Positions 50,723 through 61,059 of a stretch of DNA of 64,000 nucleotides are shown in pieces. The translations under genes and the position numbers were made by a program. Under the pieces are notes generated by a model, which did not search any database, had not been told where the DNA came from, and worked only from the letters and a program-made list of their open reading frames with translations. Source of the DNA: Lumbricus rubellus (taxonomy: Eukaryota > Annelida > Clitellata > Crassiclitellata > Lumbricidae); NCBI GenBank assembly GCA_945859605.1, contig OX243824.1:30825869-30889868 (forward strand), given 5' to 3'. The number at the start of each line of letters is the position of its first letter. The first letter of the stretch is position 1.

Positions 50723-53700
50723 TTATTCTTTATTTTGTTTAGTTTTCAGTGTGTAGTGCCCATAGGCTAGGGTATGGATTCCGTCGTCCATTATTACTCT
50801 TTTGTCGTCGTCGGCAGACAGAGCTATTTTATTTACTTCTTCGGTGTAAATTTCATGGCGATAGGATCGAATGACGTTCATCGCTCTCGACTGTTGTCTT
50901 TTCGTAAACACGCAGTCTTTGTAATCTGCGTGAGTGATTGATTTCTTGACGACGTTCTTTTTCACACCTTTACATTTCTTGTAGTCTTCACCCGCCATCT
51001 TGTAAGAGTACAACTTGGATCGCAGCCCGACAAATTCCTCGATTTGTTTTCCCGCGGCCTCGTCTTTGAACATACCAACCACTTTTTTATTAACGCCAGA
51101 TTCTATACCTGACGGATGGTCTCTCGGATAGTCTGAAGTATCGAACATACTTTGGACGTCGGGGGAAATGTCTTTGTAGAAGTCTTCCGTTTTAATTTCA
51201 TACGCCAAAGAATCAGTGTCGGTGAATAATAGCTTGGCCCTATCTCCGTACTTGGCCTTGATGTAATTATAATGAAAATCATACATGAGCGTCATACTGG
51301 TGTCTAATATGCACATCCCTAGATATATCGGCTTGTTGTAAAACAACTTGGTCTTTTTCATGTGAATGGCGATGAGGTTTTCATCGAAAATCGTTCGTCT
51401 GTCGTAATTTGTTTTCGCGGCTAGCTTGATAGCTTCCTTCTCATCACTCACCAATCGTATGTCAACTCGATTCTCGATGGCCTCCATTGTTTTACCGAAA
51501 ACGCTATTGTTCATCAGCTTGAAAAAGTCTTTCTCAAAATCGTTCGTAGCTTTCGTTCTCAGGTTGGTATTCAGATCGATATACTTTTTCAGCCAGGCAC
51601 TTTCTTCAAATTTTATTCCTCGATGTATTTTTACGATTTTCAATCCGAGACTTTCGTACAATTTTAAATTTCCGTAATGAACGACGTACTTCCTTTTGTC
51701 GTTCAAGTTTGGAATGAGCTTCGCTACAGACGATCCCGCGGGTTTTACACTCTCTGGAGCTAGCGGATAATCAATATGCAGGTCGTGCAATTCCTCCGGA
51801 TATTCTAAGTCGACTTCTAACACACAGCCCACGCCATCTCGTTCAGTAATGTTTCTCCAATCATTCAATTCGTCATCGTTCATCCATTCAAACCCATGAG
51901 TTGGTAGCGGTTTGCTCATCGCCCATCCGTACAAGTTGTTCGCGTCCAAGTATGGAATGAATACTGAATGTTGGGTGGGATTGAAAGCTTCCCCCATGTA
52001 CTCGTTGTTCGCTTTCGCGTATCGATGTAAAATCGTGCTTACACCTCCTCGTATTCCCTGCTTGATCATCAGCAACATATCGTAGTCGCTCAACAACTCC
52101 AACTGTACACCAGTCGACTTCAACGCCGCGTCCCAAGCAAGTCCTGGGCTAGTGTAGTACCACGCAGGATCTAGGTTGTAGTGCTTCATACAGACGTCTC
52201 TGAAGTTTTCAAAGACATCCGCTAATAATAGAACATCCGATAAATTGTACAAGTCATGATATTGACGTAATGTTTTGCATTCAAATTTGTCCCATACCGT
52301 TTTCGCGTGCGCGTAATCTTTTTCACTAATACCCGAATCGTTTAGTTTTGAATAGAAGCTATGCTTTGGCGGCAATTCGGTTTCGTTTAATCTTTCAACA
52401 CCGTCGACGTAATCATACGGGTAAACGCCTTTTCTGAGTAAAAGATCCAACTTCTCACCTTCAAAAAATTTCCCTAGATTCTTGCACTGATCTTTCTGAA
52501 GATTTTTCGATAGCGCGTCGAGACTCGAGGGCATGAATCTAAAACTATCGATGAAACGTAATTCGCGCTTGACTTCTCTCTCTTTCCCATCTTTGTCTAC
52601 AAATTTATCGACGACGACCTCTCTGCTGAATGAGATATACTTTTCTTCGTTGCAGGGAATGCATTTGATTTTCTCGCCTTGTTCACCTCGTAATTTCTTG
52701 ATAAATAAATGGCTGTCGTATCCGGTCAAATTGTGAAATATGACAGGGAAGAACTTGGGCACTTTGTATTTCAAATTACAAAGGTTATGAGCGGCGCCTC
52801 TAAATTTTCCAGTCAAATGACAGTGATCTCGTACTGGTTTTTCATCGTCTGTAAATTCTCCTTCGCATATATGGCAAACAGTAGCTTCATCAAAACATTT
52901 CTGTTCAGTTTTGCCGAATATCATCTTCTTGGGGAATTTGAACTCGTTGTATATTCGTTTTACATTTTCTTCGAGAGAATCTATGAATATCTGGGCGACA
53001 TCATCGCCGTCGTTTTCCGCTGTAAACCTCACCGGCTCTTGAGAATAAACATCATCGTCGAAGCATTTCAAGTGATAACAAAACGAGCTGGGCGTATGTT
53101 TTTGATACTTGTTGGTGTAAGACGTGCTAGGAACGGGTTGACATGTATTGATAGGTTTGATGAACGATTCAAAGTCGGCAAAATACAAAAACGGTACGCG
53201 CATCTTTCTATAATAATGTGTAAAACTCAACATTGTCCCAGGTTCTGGAAGTTCTATCTTTTGGACGTCCTGCTGCGAACAGTACTCAGTATGTTTGTGA
53301 AGCGATTCTTTTCTACTGAATCCTATCAAGCATCTTTTACAATGGTACATTGATGTACTAGTTTTTTCTGTTTTCACCGCCATCAGTCTGTTGAAATTCT
53401 TGATCCAGCAATAATGCTTCTTTTCTTCATCAGAAATGAGTAATAGATCGACACATCTATCATTCTCATGCTTTGATATATATAGTGGGAATACATTCAC
53501 ATCTTTCTCGTAACCAAAAACATTATTACTAATATTATTTTTTCTCTCAAACTTACCTATCACATTAGCATCCGCCGCTACTGGGAATTCAATACCAGAC
53601 CAATTGAGTTCCTCCGAATGTCTAATTAATTCTTTCGTAATTCGTTCCGGATGTTCCTCAACAGGGTTCAGCGCTCTCGTCACACACCACTTGAAACATT

Positions 53701-54583
53701 CTTCATCTTCGTTCTTCATATTGATTATAGCCTTTTTACTCGCCAACTCCTTCGGTAGTGGAATGTAGGAACTACCTTTCAACGGTTTATAAACAACCGT
53801 GTTGATTTCTAATTTTTGAACCGCTTTGAGTCTCCAGTTACTTCCTCGCATCTGGAAGGTAGCCATCGACTCCATAATTTTATCTTTCGCGCTATTATAA
53901 ATTTCACTTACATCGGTGGAGTCTAGAATCACCTCCGTCCTTGAAACGAATGGAAAATCTTTGGAATCTACTTCTCCAGTCTTCATGTCAACACGTTCCA
54001 TTGTGCAAGTAAGGACAAAGTTGGTTTTAGTTCGACGATTTTTTGTCAACAAGTCTACCACCCGTCTTCGAATGGCGCTGAAAAATGATGTAGCATCAAT
54101 ACCAGCAGTCCCCTCTACCGTGTATTGTTTCGTGAAGCCCTTGATAGCCGATGCCGTCTCTCGAAGTTTGAACCTATGAATGGGCGGTTTTATTTGAGGG
54201 GGTAACTGACTAATCTCACTAGTCAGCCAATCCGAAAAAACTATTTTGTTTTTCCCTGTATTCAAAAATTTCCAAGTATTAGACACGAGTGCCGTAAGTT
54301 CCGCTTTTGCTAATCTCGAGTATCCCCGCACGCCTCTCTTTTTTACAATTTCTCGCAATTCTCGTACAGTGGCGGGAGTATGCGCTGGTGCTTTGTTGAC
54401 CTGGGCCCGAGCGCCTAGTCGATCTCCCTGCGATATGAACGCTATGAGTTCCGCTTTTCGCAAACTCGAGTATCCTCTTTGTCCTCTCTGTTTAGGAATT
54501 TGTCGTAATTCTTTCAGATTATACGTTGAGTAGTCCATTTTATATTGGGATCTCGTGTCTTTAGATCGGGGCGTATATTCCAT
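50723..54583 (-). CDS. POLB: Polinton protein-primed DNA polymerase B with SAP and Endo VII-like domains
   Basis: 1286 residues, intact. Two SAP-like repeats lie at about 20-50 and 72-108 (YNLKELRQIPKQRGQRGYS; VRELREIVKKRGVRGYS). A C2H2 finger follows at about 413-436 (CKRCLIGFSRKESLHKH). The 3'-5' exonuclease is marked by YFADFESF (about 470) and HNLTGYDSHLF (about 616). Between them is an HNH/Endo VII-like insertion, CHICEGEF...RDHCHLTGKFRGAAH (about 569-600). Polymerase motifs are A YLDANNLYGWAM (about 874), B KLMNNSVFGKTM (about 1019) and C TDTDS (about 1116). It would copy the linear element from protein-primed ends. The start could be 54583 or the internal Met at 54538. The first 28 or so codons lie inside the terminal inverted repeat. 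Confidence 0.93.
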   Translation of the reverse strand: MEYTPRSKDTRSQYKMDYSTYNLKELRQIPKQRGQRGYSSLRKAELIAFISQGDRLGARAQVNKAPAHTPATVRELREIVKKRGVRGYSRLAKAELTALVSNTWKFLNTGKNKIVFSDWLTSEISQLPPQIKPPIHRFKLRETASAIKGFTKQYTVEGTAGIDATSFFSAIRRRVVDLLTKNRRTKTNFVLTCTMERVDMKTGEVDSKDFPFVSRTEVILDSTDVSEIYNSAKDKIMESMATFQMRGSNWRLKAVQKLEINTVVYKPLKGSSYIPLPKELASKKAIINMKNEDEECFKWCVTRALNPVEEHPERITKELIRHSEELNWSGIEFPVAADANVIGKFERKNNISNNVFGYEKDVNVFPLYISKHENDRCVDLLLISDEEKKHYCWIKNFNRLMAVKTEKTSTSMYHCKRCLIGFSRKESLHKHTEYCSQQDVQKIELPEPGTMLSFTHYYRKMRVPFLYFADFESFIKPINTCQPVPSTSYTNKYQKHTPSSFCYHLKCFDDDVYSQEPVRFTAENDGDDVAQIFIDSLEENVKRIYNEFKFPKKMIFGKTEQKCFDEATVCHICEGEFTDDEKPVRDHCHLTGKFRGAAHNLCNLKYKVPKFFPVIFHNLTGYDSHLFIKKLRGEQGEKIKCIPCNEEKYISFSREVVVDKFVDKDGKEREVKRELRFIDSFRFMPSSLDALSKNLQKDQCKNLGKFFEGEKLDLLLRKGVYPYDYVDGVERLNETELPPKHSFYSKLNDSGISEKDYAHAKTVWDKFECKTLRQYHDLYNLSDVLLLADVFENFRDVCMKHYNLDPAWYYTSPGLAWDAALKSTGVQLELLSDYDMLLMIKQGIRGGVSTILHRYAKANNEYMGEAFNPTQHSVFIPYLDANNLYGWAMSKPLPTHGFEWMNDDELNDWRNITERDGVGCVLEVDLEYPEELHDLHIDYPLAPESVKPAGSSVAKLIPNLNDKRKYVVHYGNLKLYESLGLKIVKIHRGIKFEESAWLKKYIDLNTNLRTKATNDFEKDFFKLMNNSVFGKTMEAIENRVDIRLVSDEKEAIKLAAKTNYDRRTIFDENLIAIHMKKTKLFYNKPIYLGMCILDTSMTLMYDFHYNYIKAKYGDRAKLLFTDTDSLAYEIKTEDFYKDISPDVQSMFDTSDYPRDHPSGIESGVNKKVVGMFKDEAAGKQIEEFVGLRSKLYSYKMAGEDYKKCKGVKKNVVKKSITHADYKDCVFTKRQQSRAMNVIRSYRHEIYTEEVNKIALSADDDKRVIMDDGIHTLAYGHYTLKTKQNKE

Positions 54584-55141
54584 TTTTCAGTTATTTTCTA
54601 TACGCAAGAGAAAAAAATTTGTGCCAGACGTCGAATTTGAAAAAGTAAGGCTGCATTGGCTGAATATGAAAAAGTAAGCATAGTTTTGGTTAGACTGCGC
54701 GGGCACTCAGTTTTTCACTCGCTGACACTTGTTAGCACTCGCTGGCACTTGTTAGCACTCGCTGGCACTTGTTAGCACTCGCTGGCACTTCTTAGCACTC
54801 GCCGGCACTTGTTAGCACTCGCCAGCACTCGTTAGCACTCGCGGGCACTTGTTAGCACTCGCTGGCACTTGTTAGCACTCGCTGGCACTTGTTAGCACTC
54901 GCTGGCACTTGTTAGCACTCGCCGGCACTCGTTAGCACTCGCTGGCACTTGTTAGCACTCGCCGGCACTTGTTAGCACTCGCCGGCACTTGTTAGCGGAG
55001 GTCAAGGCTGTATTGGTCAAATGAGCGGTGGTCAAGGCTGTAGTGGACAAATGAGCGGAGGTCAAGGCTATTTGGGTCAAATGAGCGGAGGTCAAGGCTA
55101 TTTGGGTCAAAATGTCCGAGCTTGCTACACCCCCCTCTACT
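54498..55141. repeat. Polinton right terminal inverted repeat
   Basis: About 644 bp, the reverse complement of 38003-38584 plus 39429-39489. Contains about 14 copies of the 20-bp unit (54714-55003) and four 30-bp units (55003-55110). It ends in ACCCCCCTCTACT, one C longer than the left end. It is uninterrupted, unlike the left copy. Confidence 0.92.
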
Positions 55142-55147
55142 ACCATC

Positions 55148-55809
55148 ACCTAAACCCGAGTTTAAGGACAGCAAGATATCGCGCGTGTATGAAGAGTGCA
55201 TAATTATGCTACGCTACACTAAGTGCATGGCTCCACTGTCAGTTTCATGCTCACCGACAACACTTAGTATGTTATCTTCGGGAAAGAATCGCAGAGAAAT
55301 ACTAACAATTATGCTGAAATTTTGTTGTTACTGTGCTTAGGCGTTGTACCAGAATGATACGAATGGCATTGTCATCACTGGCGCAGCATTGAAATGTTTA
55401 AGAAATTTTGATTTCAACATTGATGTTGGTTTTTTTTGCTTTATCCGCCTAAGTGCATGTAATACTGCGTGTAATATAGGGCATACTCGTAGACGAATGT
55501 CAGTGTTCTCGAAAGCACTCTTAGAAATAAAAAACCAAGAATATAAGTATTTGAATGATGTTCTTAGTCGTTGAACTAAAATAACAGACCTACATTAATA
55601 TGGATGTCAATGTCATCAGAGGCACTTCATTGAATTTGAAATTTGTGAAAAAATAGTTTCTTCAACTGTAGTTTGATTTTTAAAAATTTATCCGCCTAAC
55701 GTTAGGCCACATATTTTCTCTTCAATGCTTACCGAAATCAGTGGTCAATAAAATAGTCTTTGCAAACTTGAGTAGGGGCCTATAATATTATCATGGTTGT
55801 ATTTTCCAG
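55148..55809. other. intron, right flank of the Polinton
   Basis: Continues the relic block of copy III (AATGGCATTGTCATCACTGG near 55361). No gene recognised. Confidence 0.35.
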
Positions 55810-55942
55810 ATATCGACGAATGCGTGAATGGAACTGATAACTGCTCTGATGAGTGTCGTAATAGGCTACTAATGGAAGCTACGAATGTCGTTGTCCCAAA
55901 GATTATATAGGCTACTTCAACTTGATAATCAAACTTGCGAAG
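55810..55942 (+). pseudogene. EGF-CA exon with small insertions
   Basis: After a TTTTCCAG acceptor it reads DIDECVNGTDNCSDECRN, a clear calcium-binding EGF start. A 5-bp AGGCT insertion then shifts the frame. After it the sequence resumes as TNGSYECRCPKDY. A second frame change of one base follows before the TTGCGAAG end and the GTTACC donor. The length is 133 nt, 4 more than the 129 expected for a phase 1-1 exon. Both disturbed places contain ATAGGCTAC, a form of the motif that is abundant in this window. Confidence 0.55.
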
Positions 55943-56515
55943 GTTACCAACAATAATACATGTACAAATCTTGATATCCAATTAATGCAAAATCTTATCA
56001 GGTTCAACTCAATCCACTGTACAGAATAGTATTTTATTAATGTTAGGCTATATAACATATGTTAGGCTATAGCACGACGTTAAACTGCATCCATCCTCTG
56101 CCACAGGGAACCAACAAAGTCTCTGTGCCGGTCTTAAGCCCGGACAAAATGAGGAAGGTTTGCCAGATGGGTGGCGATACTCTGGCAGTAAAAAACCACT
56201 GAACCTTTCCTTTGTGTCGCACGATAATCTTTCTAACACGACGCAGCTCTCGTGAGTAATTTAGTTGACTGCACTCAATCTCTGTGTAGAGCCTTAGAAA
56301 TAACGACTACGATTGTAATAATATTATTTCCTTTAATCACAAGATTTTACTTCGTCCACTAATCCCCTCGGCAAAGTAGTGGAAAATATTGGGATCAGGT
56401 ACTGGGACTCAAGTCATATTTTCGTGTGCTTAATTTTGTCAACATAAGCTTTAATTTGGCGAATATTCACGAGTTGTGCCGCAACTGACTTTCGACGTAC
56501 TTAGCCTAACTTCTT
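55943..56515. other. intron, no feature seen
   Basis: Several TAGGCTA motifs. Nothing coding was recognised. Confidence 0.35.
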
Positions 56516-56990
56516 CGTTATCTTCTTCTTTATGTTCTCTGCCGTCAGGCAGGTTCGTATGTCCAACGACGCCATTTTTCTCTGTCCTGAGCTTCTCTCT
56601 TCAGTCCACTGTATCCTTCTTCTGACAGCATCCAATCCAGCAGCATTGTTCTTGGTCTACCTTGCATCCTTTTCCCCTCCATTCGTCCCTCAATGATGTC
56701 TTTTAGTAGGGTGTCGCTCCTTAAGATGTGTCCTATCCATTTCTTCTGTCGCCCACGTATAGTGTCCATCAGTGATCTCTTTTCTTCCACCAATTGTAAA
56801 ATTTCCTCGTTCGTTTTTCTCTCAACCCAGCTGATTCTCTCCATTCTGCGCCATATCCACATCTCGAAGGCCTCCAGTCGCTTTATGTCCTCTTGTCGCA
56901 TTGTCCACGTTTCCGAGCCGTACAGAACAACACTCCACACCAATGTCTTCACCATTCTCTTCTTCAGATTCATGTTTAGACTTCCTCTGA
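56516..56990 (-). pseudogene. RTE-like LINE C-terminal fragment
   Basis: The minus frame 56545-56973 encodes the region after the reverse transcriptase palm ([56 protein letters not shown]). It is the same family as the interrupted copy at 2739/4041. Its catalytic palm is absent. Confidence 0.8.
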
Positions 56991-57033
56991 GGCTAACTAA
57001 CTAACGTTCCAAAATTATTACAAGTTATTTTAG

Positions 57034-57171
57034 ATCAAAACTCAATGACCGAGGTTACTGGCAAAGTTCCACTGATAGCAGCAACTGGTGCACTCGCTCT
57101 TCTTCCGATAGCTGCTGCTCTCATCGTTTCCATTATTCTGGTTCGACGACGAAGGAGAATGACGAAACAAA
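57034..57171 (+). CDS. transmembrane exon of the receptor (unit III)
   Basis: A 138-nt phase 1-1 exon (acceptor AAGTTATTTTAG, donor GTTAGA). It encodes a short outside stalk (QNSMTEVTGK), one hydrophobic membrane helix of about 26 residues (VPLIAATGALALLPIAAALI continuing to IILV), and a stop-transfer run of five arginines followed by MTKQ. This makes the protein a single-pass type I membrane protein. The next exon at 57509 supplies the cytoplasmic tail in the same phase. Confidence 0.8.
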
Positions 57172-57508
57172 GTTAGAAAATAGACCAGGATTTCTGCTAA
57201 GTTAAACTGAGAGTTTTACATTTAAAAGAAACCTTAATGTGAGAAATACCCATGTCCGTAGTTTATTGGAAATGCATCTTGCATCTCTTGCTGAAAGTTT
57301 GTCCCTCCTGCAAACATTTCTGTGGTCGCATTTGCTTGAGTTGAGTGTCGTTTAGTAAAAAGTAAAAACGGATTGACGTATAGGACAGGGATTGAGTGAA
57401 GTAATTGTTAATCCGTAATTTTAGCGCAATCTTTTTTATGTTGGTTTTAATTTGACTTTTACAAAACAAGCCAGAGAAGCTAGTAAATTTTTCATTTCAT
57501 GTGAATAG
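57172..57508. other. intron
   Basis: 337-nt intron between the membrane and tail exons. No other feature. Confidence 0.6.
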
Positions 57509-57741
57509 ATTCCACCGTTGAAGAAGTTGCGACGTCTCCTAAAGATGAAGTTTCAGCAGCTGTTGACAATGCAACTTACGAGAGCCTTGAGATATCCGAC
57601 GTCAATGGTGCCAAAAAGCACATCTATGAACCAGTGGCGAAAACTCCACATGCTGACAATGCAGCGTACGAGGATCTGCAGATGTTTGACGTTAATGGTA
57701 TTATTAACAGCGACGCCTATGAGTCATTGAGAAAGCAATGA
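57509..57741 (+). CDS. terminal exon: cytoplasmic tail with ITAM-like motifs
   Basis: Acceptor GTGAATAG, then 77 codons to a TGA at 57739-57741. The tail contains four YxxL/V-type tyrosine motifs: YESL, YEPV, YEDL and YESL. They form two repeats of about 25 residues (DNATYESLEISDVNG...IYEPV and DNAAYEDLQMFDVNG...AYESL). Spacing inside the pairs is 12 and 13 residues, close to the 6-12 of classical ITAMs. The tail could bind SH2-domain kinases after phosphorylation, as in Draper/MEGF10-type engulfment receptors, or act as an endocytic signal. That function is inferred. Confidence 0.78.
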
Positions 57742-58082
57742 CGCATTTGAAGAAATAACGAAAGCCTAATTATTGATTCCAAATTCAGAGGCCATTATTT
57801 TCATCTCAATTTCTATGTCTTGGTTTAGTCATATTATATAACGCACACGAAGGAATATTTTAGACTTAGCATTTAATGTGACGTGGGTTTTGTGTAAGAC
57901 AGTCAAGTAATTTTGTACAATCTCTGCCAGTAAAATAGGGTCTACTCTCAATGTTATAGGTCTACCTTAATTTGCGATGTCATTGCTAGGTATATCATTG
58001 TAAACAACGATGAATGATTGACATACACAGTTAGTAGTCGGGTAGACTAGAAAAAAACCGGGGCAAAATCGTAACAAGCATA
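57742..58082. other. probable 3' UTR and downstream spacer
   Basis: No clear AATAAA was seen within the next 300 bases. Nothing else recognised. Confidence 0.35.
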
Positions 58083-58535
58083 AATTTGGTATCGTTGGAT
58101 TCAGAATTTGAAGCTGATCATTTGAGTGAAAATCCCCATGAATCCCATGTCAGGGATTTACAGGGTGGGCAAAAAAGTAACCCCAAAACGGTTTTTTGCT
58201 AATATTTCGCCCAAACGTAAGACATTCTTAATCAGTTTGGTATCATTGGATTCAGAATTTAAAGCTGATCATTTGAGTGAAAATCCCTATGAATTCCATG
58301 TCAGGAATTTACAGGGTGGGCAAAAAAGTAACCCCAAAATGGTTTTTGCTAATATTTCGGCCAAACGTCAGACATTCTTAATCAGTTTGGTATAATTGGA
58401 TTCACAATTTAAAGCTGATCATTTGAGTGAAAATTCTTATAAATCCCATATCAGGGATTTACAGGGTGGGCAAAAAAGTAGCCGCAAAACGGTTTTTTGC
58501 TAATATTTCGGCCAAGACATTCCTAATCAGTTTGC
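58083..58535. repeat. 150-bp tandem repeat, three copies
   Basis: Units start near 58088, 58239 and 58389 with GGTAT.RTTGGATTCA. They contain GCTGATCATTTGAGTGAAAA, then CAGGGTGGGCAAAAAAGTA. The array is probably the terminal part of a DNA transposon. Confidence 0.85.
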
Positions 58536-58689
58536 ATAGAATCAAAAGTAATTCATATCTACACACAACTGCCAAATTTGAAAATCACACGTAACAAAAG
58601 TTATATCACTTTTAGTGGGTCCAGCCACTGCCTTTTTATGGTCCAAACACGTGTAACGCAACAAAAAGTTACAAAAACGATTTTATTAA

Positions 58690-58960
58690 GTCACATCACA
58701 AATGAAAATGGATAAGGTGTCAAGGACAGACAAAATACCCATGCAGAATTGCAGATTCTTTATGAGCAAGGTCGTGGAGCTATAACTATACTTTGTGCTA
58801 ATGATGGAAACTGAGAACCGTTTAAAAATAGGCGGCCACGTTGAAGAAAGAATATCGGATATCAGCTCAGTGCATTTTGCACCAGTAATGGTTTGAAAGG
58901 TAACCCTGAGTTAAGACAAAAGGAGCGTGGACCCATAGTGGACCTAGTGGATTACGATAA
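58690..58960 (+). pseudogene. transposase-like remnant
   Basis: Broken frames read ILYEQGRGAITILCANDGN and NRRPR/KNIGYQLS-like pieces. They suggest the N-terminal helix-turn-helix part of a DNA transposase next to the 150-bp repeats. Many lesions; the assignment is weak. Confidence 0.3.
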
Positions 58961-59269
58961 TTGACTTTATTACCGGTATTTAAACAATGAAATTGAAAGG
59001 TGAAAGTTGGTATTACAAGGCCTTCATCTTTGGTTGACAACAAGCAGACTTAGCTTTAATCTAACAGGATAGTTGATAGTGTCTAGTAACTCCTGTTACT
59101 ATACACTATCAACTGAGACGGCTTAGGGCAATTAGATCGGTGTCTTCCAATGTGTTTGTGACTCGTACAAGCCTGTATCATTGAACATTTGAAGTGACTA
59201 TTGTGACTACCTACTTAGTCCTACTATATCAGCCATGTATGATGCAAGATGGGAGATGAGATATACATG

Positions 59270-59420
59270 TATGTTGTACCCAGATGATCTTATTGTAACA
59301 GACAAATAGGTGGCATGGGTGCAAACACATGTCACTGATAAGCAAGTGACACTGGAGAGCAAGGAACCTTAAAATAGACATCTATGCCAAGGAAACCAAG
59401 GTCTGCTCCAAAATCTACGA
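59270..59420 (+). pseudogene. reverse transcriptase remnant
   Basis: One frame, broken by stops, reads YPDDLIVTDK, THVTDKQVTLESKEP and a QGNQGLL-like end. The pattern is that of the catalytic loop and following helix of RTE/L1-like reverse transcriptases, with YPDD for YADD. Confidence 0.45.
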
Positions 59421-59884
59421 GATACCAAAGGTCAAGGACAGGGTTGGAAACGTTTTGAAACAAACTAAAAGTATCTTCACGATCTCATCCGCTTGCCGAA
59501 CCAGAGCTCTTCCTCTCTTTTTCCAATTAGCCCATGTGACAGGACAGGCATGGTCTCCTTGTCCTGCGAGCAAGCATTGCTATGGTCAACACTCGAGCTT
59601 TTGTATTCGCCATTCCTGCACTTTGGATCAAGCTCTTTCTATTGACATGTTCTATGCAATTAACTGGTGACAAAAGTGCAACTTTTCTGATGTCTAAAAC
59701 CACTTTCTTTTCTCTGTCTTTATTTTGAGCTGAAGGAATTCTTCTATTAGTGTGCACTGTCAGAAGCACTTTATCAATTCATAGCTGAGTGTTTCTTTTG
59801 GTCTGTCTGGTACATTTTTTTACAAACGGATAGATTCTTTTCTTCGTTAAGGTTTTCTCTGTGTGGCCCATGACTTTACTAGGT
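59421..59884. other. spacer, no feature seen
   Basis: Nothing recognised. Confidence 0.3.
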
Positions 59885-60650
59885 CCTCATGGGTGCAACA
59901 CAATATGGTCTACCCCAGGGCTTAGTCCATGATCCCATACTTTATATTGTCTACGCCTCAGGTCTTGCCACACTCCTAACAGGTTTTTGGTCAACAGTCA
60001 TTGCTTCTCTTCTAATGTTATCTCAGCGGTTCGGATAATGAGCGGGACTTTGGATGCTCTAGAGTCTAGAAGCATAGATGTCGTCCAATAGACCACACTT
60101 GAACCCATCTAAGACTAAATTTATTTGGTTGGGCACACGGCAGCAACTTGCCAAGCTTGAAATCTCTTCTTTTGCAGTTGAATTTCCTGGCTCTGTCTTT
60201 GCAACCACGGTTCATGACCTTGGTGTCCAACTTGACCACGAACTCACTTTTGCTCCTCAACTTCGCCGTCTTGCGAGAGACTGCTACTATCAGCTGCGCC
60301 AGCTTCGCACTGTCATCCGTTCTCTTACGTCTGCTGCTACTCTTACTTTAGTGCATACCTTCAGTACTTCTCGCATCGACTATTGCTCTTCACTCTACAT
60401 TAGCCTCCCATCTAGCAGTATGACATATCTTGACCAGGTGTTGCGCTTTACTGCACGCCTAATTGGGTAAATCCCTAAATATGGTCACGTGTCAAACTAC
60501 TAGCTGGAGGTGCTTCACTGACTTCCTACTCGCCAGCGTATACTGGGTAGATAGTGTAGCTGCATTGGTATGGCGGTGTTCTCAAGTCTCGTCCCAATTT
60601 ACCTCCGAGAGCTTGCTGCGATTCCCAGGGGTTAATGATCTACACCCCTT
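59885..60650 (+). pseudogene. CR1/L2-like LINE remnant
   Basis: Same family as 2880-4040, opposite strand. Pieces of YGLPQGLVHDPILYIVYA can be read near 59905-59955. The frame 60078-60470 gives MSSNRPHLNPSKTKFIWLG and the following VHDLGVQLDHELTF, ARDCYYQLRQLRTV, SRIDYCSSLY. The copy has stops and indels at both ends. Confidence 0.75.
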
Positions 60651-61051
60651 GCAGAGGGTGTCAACTCGAATCATCGAAACCCGAATCATCAAAAACGCCG
60701 AAAACGAACAAACGCCCGGATACCTGAATACTGTTTTATAATAGAAAGCGGCCAAACCCCAAAAATTGTACAGAGTTGAATTGAATACATGGCACAATCG
60801 ACCCATTAAGTGTTGCTGCTACACAGTCTAGTGTCTAAAAATCGTTAGGTTTGTGAAAATCGATTTCAGTGATCTGGCCGAAATGCGTTTCAGTGATTCG
60901 ATCGAGTTTCGGCGATTCTGACCGAACCCTTGCAGAGTAGGCTATCTACTAGCAGGACCATCATAAAATCTTTCCTTGTGCTCATAAGCTGTCATAAACA
61001 TTCTCAGACCCTTGTCGGTTAAATAAACGAAAATATTATGTGATTCTTATT
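60651..61051. other. spacer, no feature seen
   Basis: Nothing recognised. Confidence 0.3.
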
Positions 61052-61059
61052 AACTTTTG

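Larger units (their letters stand above)
37997..55147. mobile_element. Polinton/Maverick with 6-bp target duplication
   Basis: The element itself is 38003-55141 (17,139 bp), starting AGTAGAGGGGG and ending in the complement. ACCATC is directly repeated at 37997-38002 and 55142-55147. A 6-bp duplication, AG...CT ends, inverted repeats of several hundred bp, and genes for a retroviral-type integrase, protein-primed DNA polymerase B, FtsK/A32-type ATPase, adenain-like protease and two jelly-roll capsid proteins define Polintons, which can be regarded as endogenous virus-like elements. Left-arm genes are a SAP protein (+) and integrase/PLA2 (minus). The middle + block runs ATPase to major capsid. 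The right minus block holds the fibres, protease, zinc ribbon and polymerase. Intergenic gaps are mostly under 40 nt. Integrase, PLA2-like, penton, X-like and zinc-ribbon genes each carry small lesions, so this copy is probably not autonomous. Confidence 0.95.

Noticed and set aside
50399..50756. Hydrophobic + strand frames (60-91 codons) between protease and polymerase
   Set aside because: They are the complement of the zinc-ribbon gene on the minus strand, which explains the region better.
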